Of a stretch of 40,848 nt of DNA, positions 33,942 to 40,848 are shown in pieces. The stretch comes from JACKJA01 sp050297015. GTDB lineage: Bacteria; Pseudomonadota; Alphaproteobacteria; Micavibrionales; Micavibrionaceae. Numbering within the stretch: the stretch's first letter is position 1; each line of letters begins with the position of its first letter. The DNA is taken from the NCBI GenBank assembly GCA_050297015.1, contig JBNKRZ010000014.1:1-40848 (forward strand), in the 5' to 3' direction. The position numbers and the translations under genes are program-made. Below the pieces are notes generated by a model. It did no database searches and had not been told where the DNA came from. It saw only the letters and a program-made list of their open reading frames with translations.

Positions 33942-35624
33942 ATGACAAAAAAACTTAAACTCGATCCTTCACAATTACATTTCCTCGCACTGGGCGGGAG
34001 TTCAGAATTCGGGATGAACCTGAACCTGTATGCGACGGAGGGGCAATGGCTCGCCGTTGATTGCGGGATAGGCTTTGCCGATTGGCGCTTGCCGGGGGTG
34101 GATATTACGCTGCCTGACCCGGCCTTTATCGCCGAGCGCCGTAAGGATTTAAGCGCATTGATTATCACGCACGCGCATGAAGACCATGTGGGCGCGGTGG
34201 CGTATCTGTGGCCGGAGCTGCGCTGTCCTATCTATTGCACGCCTTACACCGCTGCGGTGCTGGAGAAGAAATTTAGCGAAAACCCGGCCTGTAAGGGGGC
34301 TGAAATCAATATCGTAAAGCCCGGTGACACGATTGAAACAGGGCCGTTTACGGTGCAGTTCGTCCATGTGACCCATTCGATCCCTGATGCGACTTCTCTT
34401 ATTATTGAGACGAAAGCCGGGCGTGTGGTGCATAGCGGTGATTGGAATATTGACCCGACCCCGGTGATTAACGGTCCGACGGATGAGGCAGCGTTTAAGG
34501 CCGCGGGGAAAAAGGGCGTGATGGCTTATATTGGTGATTCAACCAATGCCTTGACGGCGGGGCGTTCCGGATCCGAACAGGAGGTTTTCGACGGGCTGGA
34601 TGCCTTGATGGAAGAGCATAAGACGGGCCGCATTCTGGTTACGATTTTTTCCACGAATATTAGCCGTATTCAAAGCATTGTGCGGGTGGCGCATAAACAT
34701 GGCCGCCGTGTGGTTTTGGCGGGTTATTCTTTGCGCAAGAATACAGAGTCCGCACGAGAATGCGGCTATCTTAATGATTTGCCGCCGTTGCTCAGTGAAG
34801 ATGACGCCGAGCAAACGCCGCGGGACAAGCTTGTGATTATCGCTGTAGGCTCGCAAGGGCAATATAATTCAGCGCTGGCGAAGATCGTGCGGGGTGATAA
34901 TCCACGCCTAAAGGTGCAGAAAGACGACGTGTTTGTGTTTTCTTCCCGCATTATTCCCGGCAATGAAAAAGACATCTTTAACATCACGAATATGCTGAGT
35001 GCCGATGGGGTGCATATTTTAACGCCGCACCGCTCGCCCTATAAAATTCATGTGTCGGGTCACCCGTGCCGTGATGAAATCCGCGATATGCTGGGCTGGC
35101 TGAAACCGAAGACGCTGGTGAGCGTGCACGGGGAGCGTGCGATGCTGGAGCGTCAAGCCGCTGTGGCGCGCGAGGCCGGGGTGGGCAATGTTCTGATCCC
35201 CCTGAATGGCGGAATTGTGAAGCTAGGTCCTGATGAGCCGCAAATCGTCGGGCAGGTTGAAACGGGCGTGCTGGCCGTTGAGCCGAAGCGGATTCTTGCC
35301 GCCGATCACACCGGGATTGTCGAGCGCCGCAAGGTGCAGTTTACCGGAGCCGTTCAAATATCGCTGGTTCTCGATGACCGTGGTGACTTGCTGGCTGACC
35401 CGCATCTGACCCTGTTGGGCTTGATCGACCCGGATGTGCCGGAGGATGTGGAATTCGAGCAGGACATTATGGCCGAGATAGAGGATATTCTTGCCGGTAT
35501 GAGCCGTAAAGACCGCCAAAACGATCATGCCGTTCACGAAGAGGTGCGCATCGGTGTGCGGCGCTTGATCCATATGGCGCTGGGGATGAAACCCAAGGCC
35601 ACGGTTCATGTGACAAGGGTTTAA
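33942..35624 (+). CDS. rnj: Ribonuclease J
   Basis: Metallo-beta-lactamase/beta-CASP nuclease with 5'-3' exo- and endonuclease activity in RNA processing. 560 residues with the zinc-binding motif THAHEDHVGA (His77, His79, Asp81, His82), HSGDWNIDPTP later in the lactamase domain, and the beta-CASP motifs (GDSTNA, ATIFSTN-like VTIFSTN, and SSRIIPGN). The C-terminal domain carries HVSGHPCRDEIRDML and SVHGERAML. RNase J is found in alphaproteobacteria at this position after birA-coaX. It starts 13 bases after the HAD gene. Confidence 0.97.
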   Translation: MTKKLKLDPSQLHFLALGGSSEFGMNLNLYATEGQWLAVDCGIGFADWRLPGVDITLPDPAFIAERRKDLSALIITHAHEDHVGAVAYLWPELRCPIYCTPYTAAVLEKKFSENPACKGAEINIVKPGDTIETGPFTVQFVHVTHSIPDATSLIIETKAGRVVHSGDWNIDPTPVINGPTDEAAFKAAGKKGVMAYIGDSTNALTAGRSGSEQEVFDGLDALMEEHKTGRILVTIFSTNISRIQSIVRVAHKHGRRVVLAGYSLRKNTESARECGYLNDLPPLLSEDDAEQTPRDKLVIIAVGSQGQYNSALAKIVRGDNPRLKVQKDDVFVFSSRIIPGNEKDIFNITNMLSADGVHILTPHRSPYKIHVSGHPCRDEIRDMLGWLKPKTLVSVHGERAMLERQAAVAREAGVGNVLIPLNGGIVKLGPDEPQIVGQVETGVLAVEPKRILAADHTGIVERRKVQFTGAVQISLVLDDRGDLLADPHLTLLGLIDPDVPEDVEFEQDIMAEIEDILAGMSRKDRQNDHAVHEEVRIGVRRLIHMALGMKPKATVHVTRV

Positions 35625-35630
35625 TTCGAA

Positions 35631-36128
35631 ATGATAAGAACAGCTTTTATCTTTTTGATTCTAATTATATTTCCTTACACATCATACGCGCAGGGGCCGG
35701 AGACGTTTTGTCATTTGTTACCGGATCATGAACCGGATCAAGGCGCAGCTTATAAGCCCGGCGTTGATGTGCATGGTAATCCGGTTGCGCCGGCTGATTT
35801 GAATGCGCCGCCGCTGATTGTACCGGATGTGGTGCGGATCCCCCTGAATGTCGATCTGGCGCAGGGCTTAAGCCAGCCTTTGCCGGACGGTACGGAATTA
35901 AATACACATATGGGCATGTTAGAGATTTACCGCAACGGTTCAGTCGTGTTTAATGGGCAGGACTTAACGCGGCAGGCGAATATATTATGCGGCCGGGCGG
36001 TGGAGCCGGAAGTGAAACCGCCGCCGCAACCGCCCGTGAAACCGGGGGCGACGCAAGTGCCTCTGCCGGAACAGAAAATACAGGCGGAAACGCCAAAAGA
36101 AGAAATACTTTGGGGTGAAGGATATTAA
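35631..36128 (+). CDS. Small exported proline-rich protein, unknown
   Basis: 165 residues beginning with a signal peptide (MIRTAFIFLILIIFPYTSYA, cleavage near Ala20-Gln21). The mature domain has two cysteines (about 27 and 124), a central beta-rich stretch (VVRIPLNVDLAQGL, LEIYRNGSVVFNGQDL) and a Pro/Lys/Glu-rich tail from about 130 that resembles a periplasm-spanning or flexible linker. No family recognised. It sits 6 bases after rnj and 3 bases before proS, so it is co-transcribed with housekeeping genes. Confidence 0.8.
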   Translation: MIRTAFIFLILIIFPYTSYAQGPETFCHLLPDHEPDQGAAYKPGVDVHGNPVAPADLNAPPLIVPDVVRIPLNVDLAQGLSQPLPDGTELNTHMGMLEIYRNGSVVFNGQDLTRQANILCGRAVEPEVKPPPQPPVKPGATQVPLPEQKIQAETPKEEILWGEGY

Positions 36129-36131
36129 GGA

Positions 36132-37616
36132 ATGAACGCACAAGCGCAAAAACAGCAAGGCAAGAAACCTAAAACCGCCATTACACCAACGCGGGAGGAC
36201 AATTTCCCCGAATGGTATCAGCAGGTGATTAAGGCTGCGGACATGGCGGAGAACTCCCCCGTGCGCGGTTGCATGATTATCAAGCCCTACGGCTATGCGG
36301 TGTGGGAGAATATGCAGCGCGTCTTTGATGACATGATTAAGGAGGCGGGCGTGGAGAATGCTTACTTCCCGCTCTTTATTCCGTTGAGCTTCCTCTCTCG
36401 TGAGGCTGAGCATGTGGAGGGGTTTGCCAAGGAATGTGCCGTTGTGACCCATCACCGCCTTGAAAAAGACCCGGACGGCGAAGGCTTGCGGCCCGCGCCG
36501 GCGGCGGAATTGGATGAACCGCTTGTGGTGCGCCCGACATCGGAGACGATTATCGGCGATGCGATGGCGCGCTGGGTACAGTCGTATCGTGACTTGCCGT
36601 TGAAGCTGAACCAATGGGCCAACGTGGTGCGCTGGGAAATGCGTACACGGATGTTCCTGCGCACGTCTGAATTCCTGTGGCAGGAAGGGCATAATGCATT
36701 TGAAACCGCTGAAGAGGCGCGGGAAGATTCTCTGAAAATGTTGGAAGTCTATCGTACGTTTGCTGAGGATTATTTGGCCATGCCGGTTCTGACGGGCGAA
36801 AAAACGGCAGATGAGCGCTTCCCCGGCGCTGTTGCAACTTTTGCCATTGAAGGCATGATGCAGGATGGGAAGGCGTTGCAGGCCGGCACTTCTCATGATC
36901 TGGGGCAGAATTTTTCTACAAGCTGCGGCATTAAATTCCAGAGCCGTGAAGGGACGGAAGAGTTTGCTTATACGACCAGTTGGGGAATTTCGACGCGTCT
37001 GATCGGCGGCATGATTATGACCCACGGTGATGATGACGGCATGATTATGCCGCCGCGCATCGCGCCGTATCAGGTTGTGATTATCCCTGTGGTGCGTGAT
37101 GATGCCGATGCCGCCGCGATCGGTGAGTATTGCGCGAATCTTGCTGCAAGCCTGAAAGAGCAGGGTGTGCGTGTGAAGCTGGATGATTGTGATGCCCGTA
37201 CGCCGGATAAAATGTGGGATGCTATTAAGAAGGGCGTGCCTGTGCGTGTTGAGGTTGGTGCCCGCGAAATGGCCGAAGGGCAAGTGACACATGTGCGGCG
37301 CGATCTGGGCCGTGACAGCAAGGAGACGTGCGCTGTGGATGAATTTGTGAACAAAATTTCCGCTCTTCTCGATGCGGTGCATGAGGAGTTATTGACCCGT
37401 GCGCGTGCTTTTCGTGATGCGCATATCGAAGAGGTGTCTTCGTTGCAAGAGGTGAAAGATTTTTTTGCAGCGGACAAGCTGGGTTTTGTGAAAATAGATA
37501 CTACATTGCTCGATGATCCGGCGTTTGATGAGATTAAAAAGGAATTTTCTCTGACGCCGCGTTGTATGCCGTTTGATGATAAAGGGCAAAAAGTTTATGT
37601 TGGGAAATCTTATTAA
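36132..37616 (+). CDS. proS: Prolyl-tRNA synthetase, archaeal/eukaryotic-like type
   Basis: Charges tRNA-Pro. The 494-residue protein carries class II motifs of the archaeal/eukaryotic-like (type 3) ProRS: DNFPEWYQQVIKAADMA at the start, AEHVEGFAKECAVVTH, LVVRPTSETII, the RWEMRTRMFLRTSEFLWQEGH motif 2 region, TSHDLGQNFS, and the HGDDDGMIMPPRIAP motif 3. The bacterial-type insertion editing domain is absent. The end YVGKSY keeps the C-terminal tyrosine of this type, but the zinc-binding cysteine cluster that normally precedes it is missing and the tail is shortened. Alphaproteobacteria normally have another ProRS form; the locus (rnj, proS, lolC, lolD) is the usual one. Family call is confident, origin is inference. 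Confidence 0.95.
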   Translation: MNAQAQKQQGKKPKTAITPTREDNFPEWYQQVIKAADMAENSPVRGCMIIKPYGYAVWENMQRVFDDMIKEAGVENAYFPLFIPLSFLSREAEHVEGFAKECAVVTHHRLEKDPDGEGLRPAPAAELDEPLVVRPTSETIIGDAMARWVQSYRDLPLKLNQWANVVRWEMRTRMFLRTSEFLWQEGHNAFETAEEAREDSLKMLEVYRTFAEDYLAMPVLTGEKTADERFPGAVATFAIEGMMQDGKALQAGTSHDLGQNFSTSCGIKFQSREGTEEFAYTTSWGISTRLIGGMIMTHGDDDGMIMPPRIAPYQVVIIPVVRDDADAAAIGEYCANLAASLKEQGVRVKLDDCDARTPDKMWDAIKKGVPVRVEVGAREMAEGQVTHVRRDLGRDSKETCAVDEFVNKISALLDAVHEELLTRARAFRDAHIEEVSSLQEVKDFFAADKLGFVKIDTTLLDDPAFDEIKKEFSLTPRCMPFDDKGQKVYVGKSY

Positions 37617-37634
37617 ATCTAAGGAGAGAATATA

Positions 37635-37835
37635 ATGGATAATTTGCTAAGAGATAAGGCCGAGGAAATCATTCAGCTTTTGATGCAACAAAATGAGTTG
37701 ATTGAAAAGCTTCTGGATCAGAAATCCTCTGGCTGCGGTTGCGGCTGTGGTGACGATTGTGCCTGTAATGATAAGGACGGTGGTTGCTGTAAGGACGAAG
37801 ATGAAGGCTCTTGTTGCGGTGGCGGCTGTCACTAA
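37635..37835 (+). CDS. Small cysteine-rich, probably metal-binding protein
   Basis: 66 residues with an AAGGAGAG ribosome site. Residues 1-30 form a leucine-rich amphipathic helix suited to a coiled coil (LLRDKAEEIIQLLMQQNELI). Residues 34-66 hold ten cysteines (34, 36, 38, 42, 44, 51, 52, 60, 61, 65) among Gly, Asp and Lys, and end in Cys-His. The CxCxC and CC patterns are those of metal-thiolate proteins such as metallothioneins or metal-delivery factors, but no known family is recognised. It lies between proS and lolC, 18 bases after proS, and is clearly a real gene by composition and ribosome site. Confidence 0.82.
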   Translation: MDNLLRDKAEEIIQLLMQQNELIEKLLDQKSSGCGCGCGDDCACNDKDGGCCKDEDEGSCCGGGCH

Positions 37836-37855
37836 CGGCGGGATATCTTTGTTTA

Positions 37856-39097
37856 ATGTTCACTCCCTTTGAAAGGCTGGTCGCTGGGCGTTACTTGCGG
37901 GCACGAAAGGCCGAAGGCTTCGTGTCCGTGATTGCGTCGTTTTCCTTTCTTGGCATTATGCTGGGTGTGGCGACGCTTATCATTGTCATGTCTGTGATGA
38001 ACGGGTTTCGCGCGGAGCTGATTGGCCGGATATTGGGCTTGAACGGTCATATGAACGTTTATACGCAGAGCGGCCCGCTCCATGATTATAATATTCTGAG
38101 TATGAAAATAGCCGATGTGGATGGCGTGCGCTCTGTCATGCCGATTATCGAAACGCAGGCTTTGCTTTCGGTTCATGGTGTGGCGAACGGTGTCATGGTC
38201 CGCGGCATCGCGCCGGAGGATTTCGTGCGCAAGCCTATTTTGGCCGATGGAATCCTCGTTGGGGATAAGACGACTTTTCAGGGCAATGTCGTGGCGATCG
38301 GTGTGCAGATGGCCAATAAGTACCGCTTGACGCTGGGTGACGATGTGACTCTGATCGCGCCGAAGGGAAAGGCTAGTCCGTTCGGGACGATTCCCCGCTC
38401 GCGCACATATAAGGTCGGTGTGATTTTTGATGTCGGTATGTACGAATATAATAGCGGCTTTGTCTTCATGCCTTTGAATACGGCGCAAACATTCTTTCAG
38501 CTCCCCAATGCGGTGAGTTCTCTGGAAATCATGGCGGATGATCCTATGGCTCTCGGCAACGTGCGGCGCAGTGTGGAGATGGTCACTGCCGGGCAAGCCG
38601 GCGTTTACGACTGGCGTGATATGAATGACAGCTTCTTTAACGCGCTTCAGGTGGAGCGCAATGTGATGTTCTTGATCCTGACGCTGATTATTATCGTTGC
38701 GGCGTTTAATATTATTTCGAGCATGATCATGCTGGTGAAGGATAAGGGACGCGACATCGCGATTATGCGTACGATGGGCGCGACGCGGCGCTCGATGATG
38801 AAAATCTTTATCCTGACGGGCGCGAGCATCGGTTTTGCCGGGACGTTTTTCGGCGCGGTTCTGGGGATTTTGTTTGCGCTGAATATTGAGAGCATCCGCC
38901 AGTGGTTACAGGGTTTGACCGGGACGGATTTGTTCTCCGCCGAAATTTACTTTCTCTCGCAACTCCCGGCGGAAGTCGAATGGCACGAAGTGACGCTGGT
39001 TGTGGCGATTGCTTTTACATTGTCCATTTTGGCAACGCTTTATCCGGCTTGGCGGGCGGCGCGGCTCGACCCGGTGGAGGCGCTGCGGTATGAGTAG
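37856..39097 (+). CDS. lolC: Lipoprotein-releasing system membrane subunit
   Basis: Inner-membrane subunit of the Lol ABC transporter, which releases lipoproteins to the carrier LolA. The ATG at 37856 gives 413 residues, as usual; the longer frame overlaps the Cys-rich gene. Layout: N-terminal cytoplasmic helix FERLVAGRYLRARKAEGF, first transmembrane helix (about 20-45), a large periplasmic domain (about 50-270), then three helices in the C-terminal third (LILTLIIIVAAFNIISSMIMLV onward). Only one such gene is seen, so a LolC/E-type (LolF-like) homodimer is likely. It overlaps lolD by 8 bases. Confidence 0.95.
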   Translation: MFTPFERLVAGRYLRARKAEGFVSVIASFSFLGIMLGVATLIIVMSVMNGFRAELIGRILGLNGHMNVYTQSGPLHDYNILSMKIADVDGVRSVMPIIETQALLSVHGVANGVMVRGIAPEDFVRKPILADGILVGDKTTFQGNVVAIGVQMANKYRLTLGDDVTLIAPKGKASPFGTIPRSRTYKVGVIFDVGMYEYNSGFVFMPLNTAQTFFQLPNAVSSLEIMADDPMALGNVRRSVEMVTAGQAGVYDWRDMNDSFFNALQVERNVMFLILTLIIIVAAFNIISSMIMLVKDKGRDIAIMRTMGATRRSMMKIFILTGASIGFAGTFFGAVLGILFALNIESIRQWLQGLTGTDLFSAEIYFLSQLPAEVEWHEVTLVVAIAFTLSILATLYPAWRAARLDPVEALRYE

Positions 39098-39770
39098 TAT
39101 TTTACTGGATGTTCAGGGGCTTGAGAAAACCTTTCATCAGGGCGGCGAAAGCCTGACGGTTTTGAAAGACCTTGATATGTTGATTGAGAAGGGCGAAATG
39201 GTTGCGCTCGTCGGGCCGAGCGGCGCGGGGAAATCGACGCTTTTGCAACAGATAGGCTTGCTCGATACGCCTACGGCTGGGAAAATTCTTGTTGGCGGCA
39301 AGGATGCTTCGAATATGAACGATCGTCAGCGCACGGAATTGCGCCGCGATTTTATGGGGTTTGTCTACCAGTTTCACTACCTTCAACCGGAATTCTCGGC
39401 ACTCGAAAATGTTGTTATGCCGCAGATGATCGCCGGACGCAAAAAGAAAGATGCACAAGGCCGAGCGACGAAATTGTTGAAAGCGCTGGGGCTGGGGCAT
39501 CGGCTGGATCATCGCCCGGCGCGCCTGTCAGGTGGGGAGTGTCAGCGGGTGGCGATCGCCCGCGCTCTGGCGAATAGGCCCAAGTTATTGCTGGCTGATG
39601 AACCGACGGGGAATTTGGATCCGGATACGGCGGATGGTGTGTTCGATATCCTGATTGAATTGGTTCGCAATACAGGAATCGGTGCCTTGATCGCCACGCA
39701 TAATATGGACCTCGCCAACCGGATGGACCGCGTGCTTGAACTCGGCCACGGCACCGTGCGTGAAATTTAG
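39090..39770 (+). CDS. lolD: Lipoprotein-releasing ABC transporter ATPase
   Basis: ATPase that drives LolC. The ATG at 39090 overlaps lolC and gives 226 residues, the family norm. Motifs: Walker A GPSGAGKST, Q-loop VYQFHYLQPEFSALENV (typical of the MacB/LolD/FtsE group), signature LSGGECQRVAIARALANRP, Walker B LLLADEPTGNLD and switch His in ATHN. The stop overlaps the stop of the convergent glycosyltransferase gene. In relatives dnaE often follows; here it does not. Confidence 0.97.
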   Translation: MSSILLDVQGLEKTFHQGGESLTVLKDLDMLIEKGEMVALVGPSGAGKSTLLQQIGLLDTPTAGKILVGGKDASNMNDRQRTELRRDFMGFVYQFHYLQPEFSALENVVMPQMIAGRKKKDAQGRATKLLKALGLGHRLDHRPARLSGGECQRVAIARALANRPKLLLADEPTGNLDPDTADGVFDILIELVRNTGIGALIATHNMDLANRMDRVLELGHGTVREI

Positions 39771-40684
39771 ACGGCCTTTTTATCCTTGAGCCAGCTTCCC
39801 CAGTAAATCCACTTTTTCCCCAGCGTATCTGTGATTTTGTACCATGCACGAGTCAATGGGTAGAGCAGGCGCGGCAGGCCCTCCAGCCTCACGGTTTTAT
39901 CAAAGCGCGTGTCATTGCCGATCGTCGTTTCCGCCGCCGGGTCGGGGTAAAGCGGCGCGGGGTAGAGCACGAGCGTTTCCAGCCCCGTTTCCCACATGCG
40001 GCCCTGTAGCGTGTCGATAGGAACCCAGTTGCGCCGCATGTGACGCAGCATGATTTCCGCCGCATGCCGGGTGAGAAGATAGCCGTGCGCCCCGCCGGGC
40101 GCGGTGGGCAGGCGTGCATAGTGGTAGCGCGTACCGCCCAGTGGCGCAATTTTGCGGCAGCCGCGTTTGTAGATTTTGGCACTGCCGAGGAAGCGGATCA
40201 CGTCCCATTGTAGGGTTTGTTGTTTTGTCATCTTGAGCGTCAGCGAAGGATCTGTTGAAGGGCTGTTACTTTTAGATTCTTCGCTTTGCTCAGAATGACA
40301 TGTATTTTGAGTAAGAGCGCTTAATGCCTCCTTGAAATCAGCTTCAAAGATCACGTCGTCCTCCAGCACGGCAGCCAGCGGTATATTTTCCGCGATCATT
40401 TTCTCAAAGATTTTCCGGTGAGACAGCAGGCAGCCGATCTCTCCTTTTGTCATGTCGCGCCCGAAAAAGCGTTTGCGCCGCGCGCTATCATAAACGGTAG
40501 CGATGGCTTCGTCGCTCATCTCCCGGCCATTCACGGCCTCGATAAAGGTCAGATCAACCCCGACATCCCGTGCCCGTGCGGCGATCCCCTCCCGCCGGTC
40601 GGCGTCTTTGGGCATGTTGATGACAAAGAGGGGCGGGGTTGTATTGTAACCTGTTGTTTTTATGTTGTTATTCGCGTTACTCAT
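39767..40684 (-). CDS. Family 25 glycosyltransferase (LPS-type)
   Basis: A 305-residue protein of the GT25 family, which adds sugars to lipooligosaccharide or similar surface glycans; acceptor unknown. Motifs: LFVINMPKDADRREGI at 19-34, the GEIGCLLSHRKIFEKMI segment (81-97), and VLEDDVIF with the metal-binding Asp109-Asp110. Residues about 128-154 (HSEQSEESK...DPSLTLKMTK) are foreign to the family and correspond to an inserted palindromic repeat that keeps the frame open. A ribosome site AAAAAGGAC precedes the ATG at 40684. The gene converges on lolD with overlapping stop codons. A poly-G tract lies in the predicted leader. Confidence 0.88.
   Translation of the reverse strand: MSNANNNIKTTGYNTTPPLFVINMPKDADRREGIAARARDVGVDLTFIEAVNGREMSDEAIATVYDSARRKRFFGRDMTKGEIGCLLSHRKIFEKMIAENIPLAAVLEDDVIFEADFKEALSALTQNTCHSEQSEESKSNSPSTDPSLTLKMTKQQTLQWDVIRFLGSAKIYKRGCRKIAPLGGTRYHYARLPTAPGGAHGYLLTRHAAEIMLRHMRRNWVPIDTLQGRMWETGLETLVLYPAPLYPDPAAETTIGNDTRFDKTVRLEGLPRLLYPLTRAWYKITDTLGKKWIYWGSWLKDKKAV
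40226..40300. mobile_element. 75-bp palindromic repeat element inside the GT25 gene
   Basis: Two arms, 40226-40253 and 40274-40300, are imperfect inverted copies of a sequence starting TGTCAT(TC)TGAGC and containing GCGAAG(G/A)ATCT. Read on the minus strand it encodes HSEQSEESK ... DPSLTLKMTK. This is a well-known type of short dispersed repeat (MITE-like) whose translation appears in many unrelated proteins, as I recall. It is in frame and adds about 27 residues after the DxD motif. Confidence 0.8.
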
Positions 40685-40702
40685 TTTGTTTGTCCTTTTT
40701 GC

Positions 40703-40717
40703 GGGGGGGGGTGGGGG
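40703..40717. repeat. Homopolymer G tract in the GT25 leader
   Basis: Nine G residues, a T, then five more G residues (40703-40717). On the coding strand of the glycosyltransferase gene it is a poly-C tract about 20-35 bases upstream of the start codon, between the predicted promoter and the ribosome site. Slippage could change the tract length. Confidence 0.8.
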
Positions 40718-40761
40718 CTATTGAGGCATTCTTTTGTTTTCGTTCGTGTCTTTATGATTTT

Positions 40762-40790
40762 ATTATAGGATAATATTCCCGAAGAGACAA
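40762..40790 (-). promoter_or_regulatory. Promoter of the GT25 gene
   Basis: On the minus strand TTGTCT (40790-40785), 17-base spacer, perfect TATAAT (40767-40762). Transcription would start near 40755, giving a 70-base leader that includes the poly-C tract. Confidence 0.6.
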
Positions 40791-40848
40791 GCGTTTTAAA
40801 TTTTACATAATGCAATCCCGGGAAGGGTAGGGATGAAGGGATGAAGGG

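Noticed and set aside
35985..37382. 465-codon open frame antisense to proS
   Set aside because: It lies wholly across proS, which has complete class II motifs. The antisense translation is His/Arg/Ile-rich without motifs, as expected from a mirror frame of a codon-biased gene.
1..40848. CRISPR arrays, insertion sequences with transposase, prophage genes, rRNA
   Set aside because: No regularly spaced direct repeats, transposase, integrase, phage structural genes or rRNA segments were seen.
40822..40848. Short GGATGAAG tandem repeat at the window edge
   Set aside because: Only two copies are visible before the window ends, too little to call a repeat array.

Overview
The window looks like a chromosomal segment of an alphaproteobacterium with roughly even GC content. 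The evidence is the gene order: tRNA-Leu, trigger factor, clpP, lon, HU, tRNA-Val, tRNA-Asp, then a 14-gene complex I (nuoA-N) cluster followed by birA, coaX, rnj, proS, lolC and lolD. This is a typical alphaproteobacterial arrangement. Several departures from the usual order suggest a less-studied lineage; a Micavibrio-like or other deep non-Rickettsiales group is a guess from memory, not something shown here.

Layout. 1-1476 holds the 5' two-thirds of parE (minus strand), divergent from an exported two-repeat protein (1619-2881). A bidirectional terminator separates the latter from glnA (minus, 2987-4417), whose leader holds a regular three-half-site array. tRNA-His and a stand-alone NAD(P)HX dehydratase gene follow. 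5666-11176 is the protein quality-control block: tRNA-Leu, tig, clpP, lon, HU. clpX, normally between clpP and lon, is absent. 11387-12869 holds tRNA-Val, alanine dehydrogenase and tRNA-Asp, and a small membrane protein gene precedes nuoA.

13347-31836 is the complex I cluster, in canonical order but broken up. nuoABCDE is tightly overlapped. It is then interrupted by a 3 kb insertion made of an antisense gene for a 634-residue membrane-anchored Cys-containing protein and a sense gene for a 248-residue exported Cys-containing protein, closed by a strong terminator. nuoF-nuoG-(MazG-like NTP pyrophosphatase)-nuoH-(63-residue membrane protein)-nuoI follow, then a 95-residue orphan ORF and a hairpin, then nuoJKLMN running by overlaps into birA, coaX, a HAD hydrolase and rnj. 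The interruption implies that complex I is transcribed from at least two promoters.

35631-39770 encodes a small exported protein, a prolyl-tRNA synthetase of the archaeal/eukaryotic-like type (not the type expected in alphaproteobacteria, although it sits at the usual proS locus), a 66-residue protein with ten cysteines, and the lipoprotein exporter subunits LolC and LolD. The window ends with a convergent family-25 glycosyltransferase gene that carries an in-frame palindromic repeat element and a poly-G/C tract in its predicted 5' leader.

The main things to look at are the two-gene insertion in nuo with its transcriptional consequences, the extra small genes within nuo, the in situ replacement of proS, the missing clpX, the glnA leader array, and the repeat element plus homopolymer at the glycosyltransferase locus.
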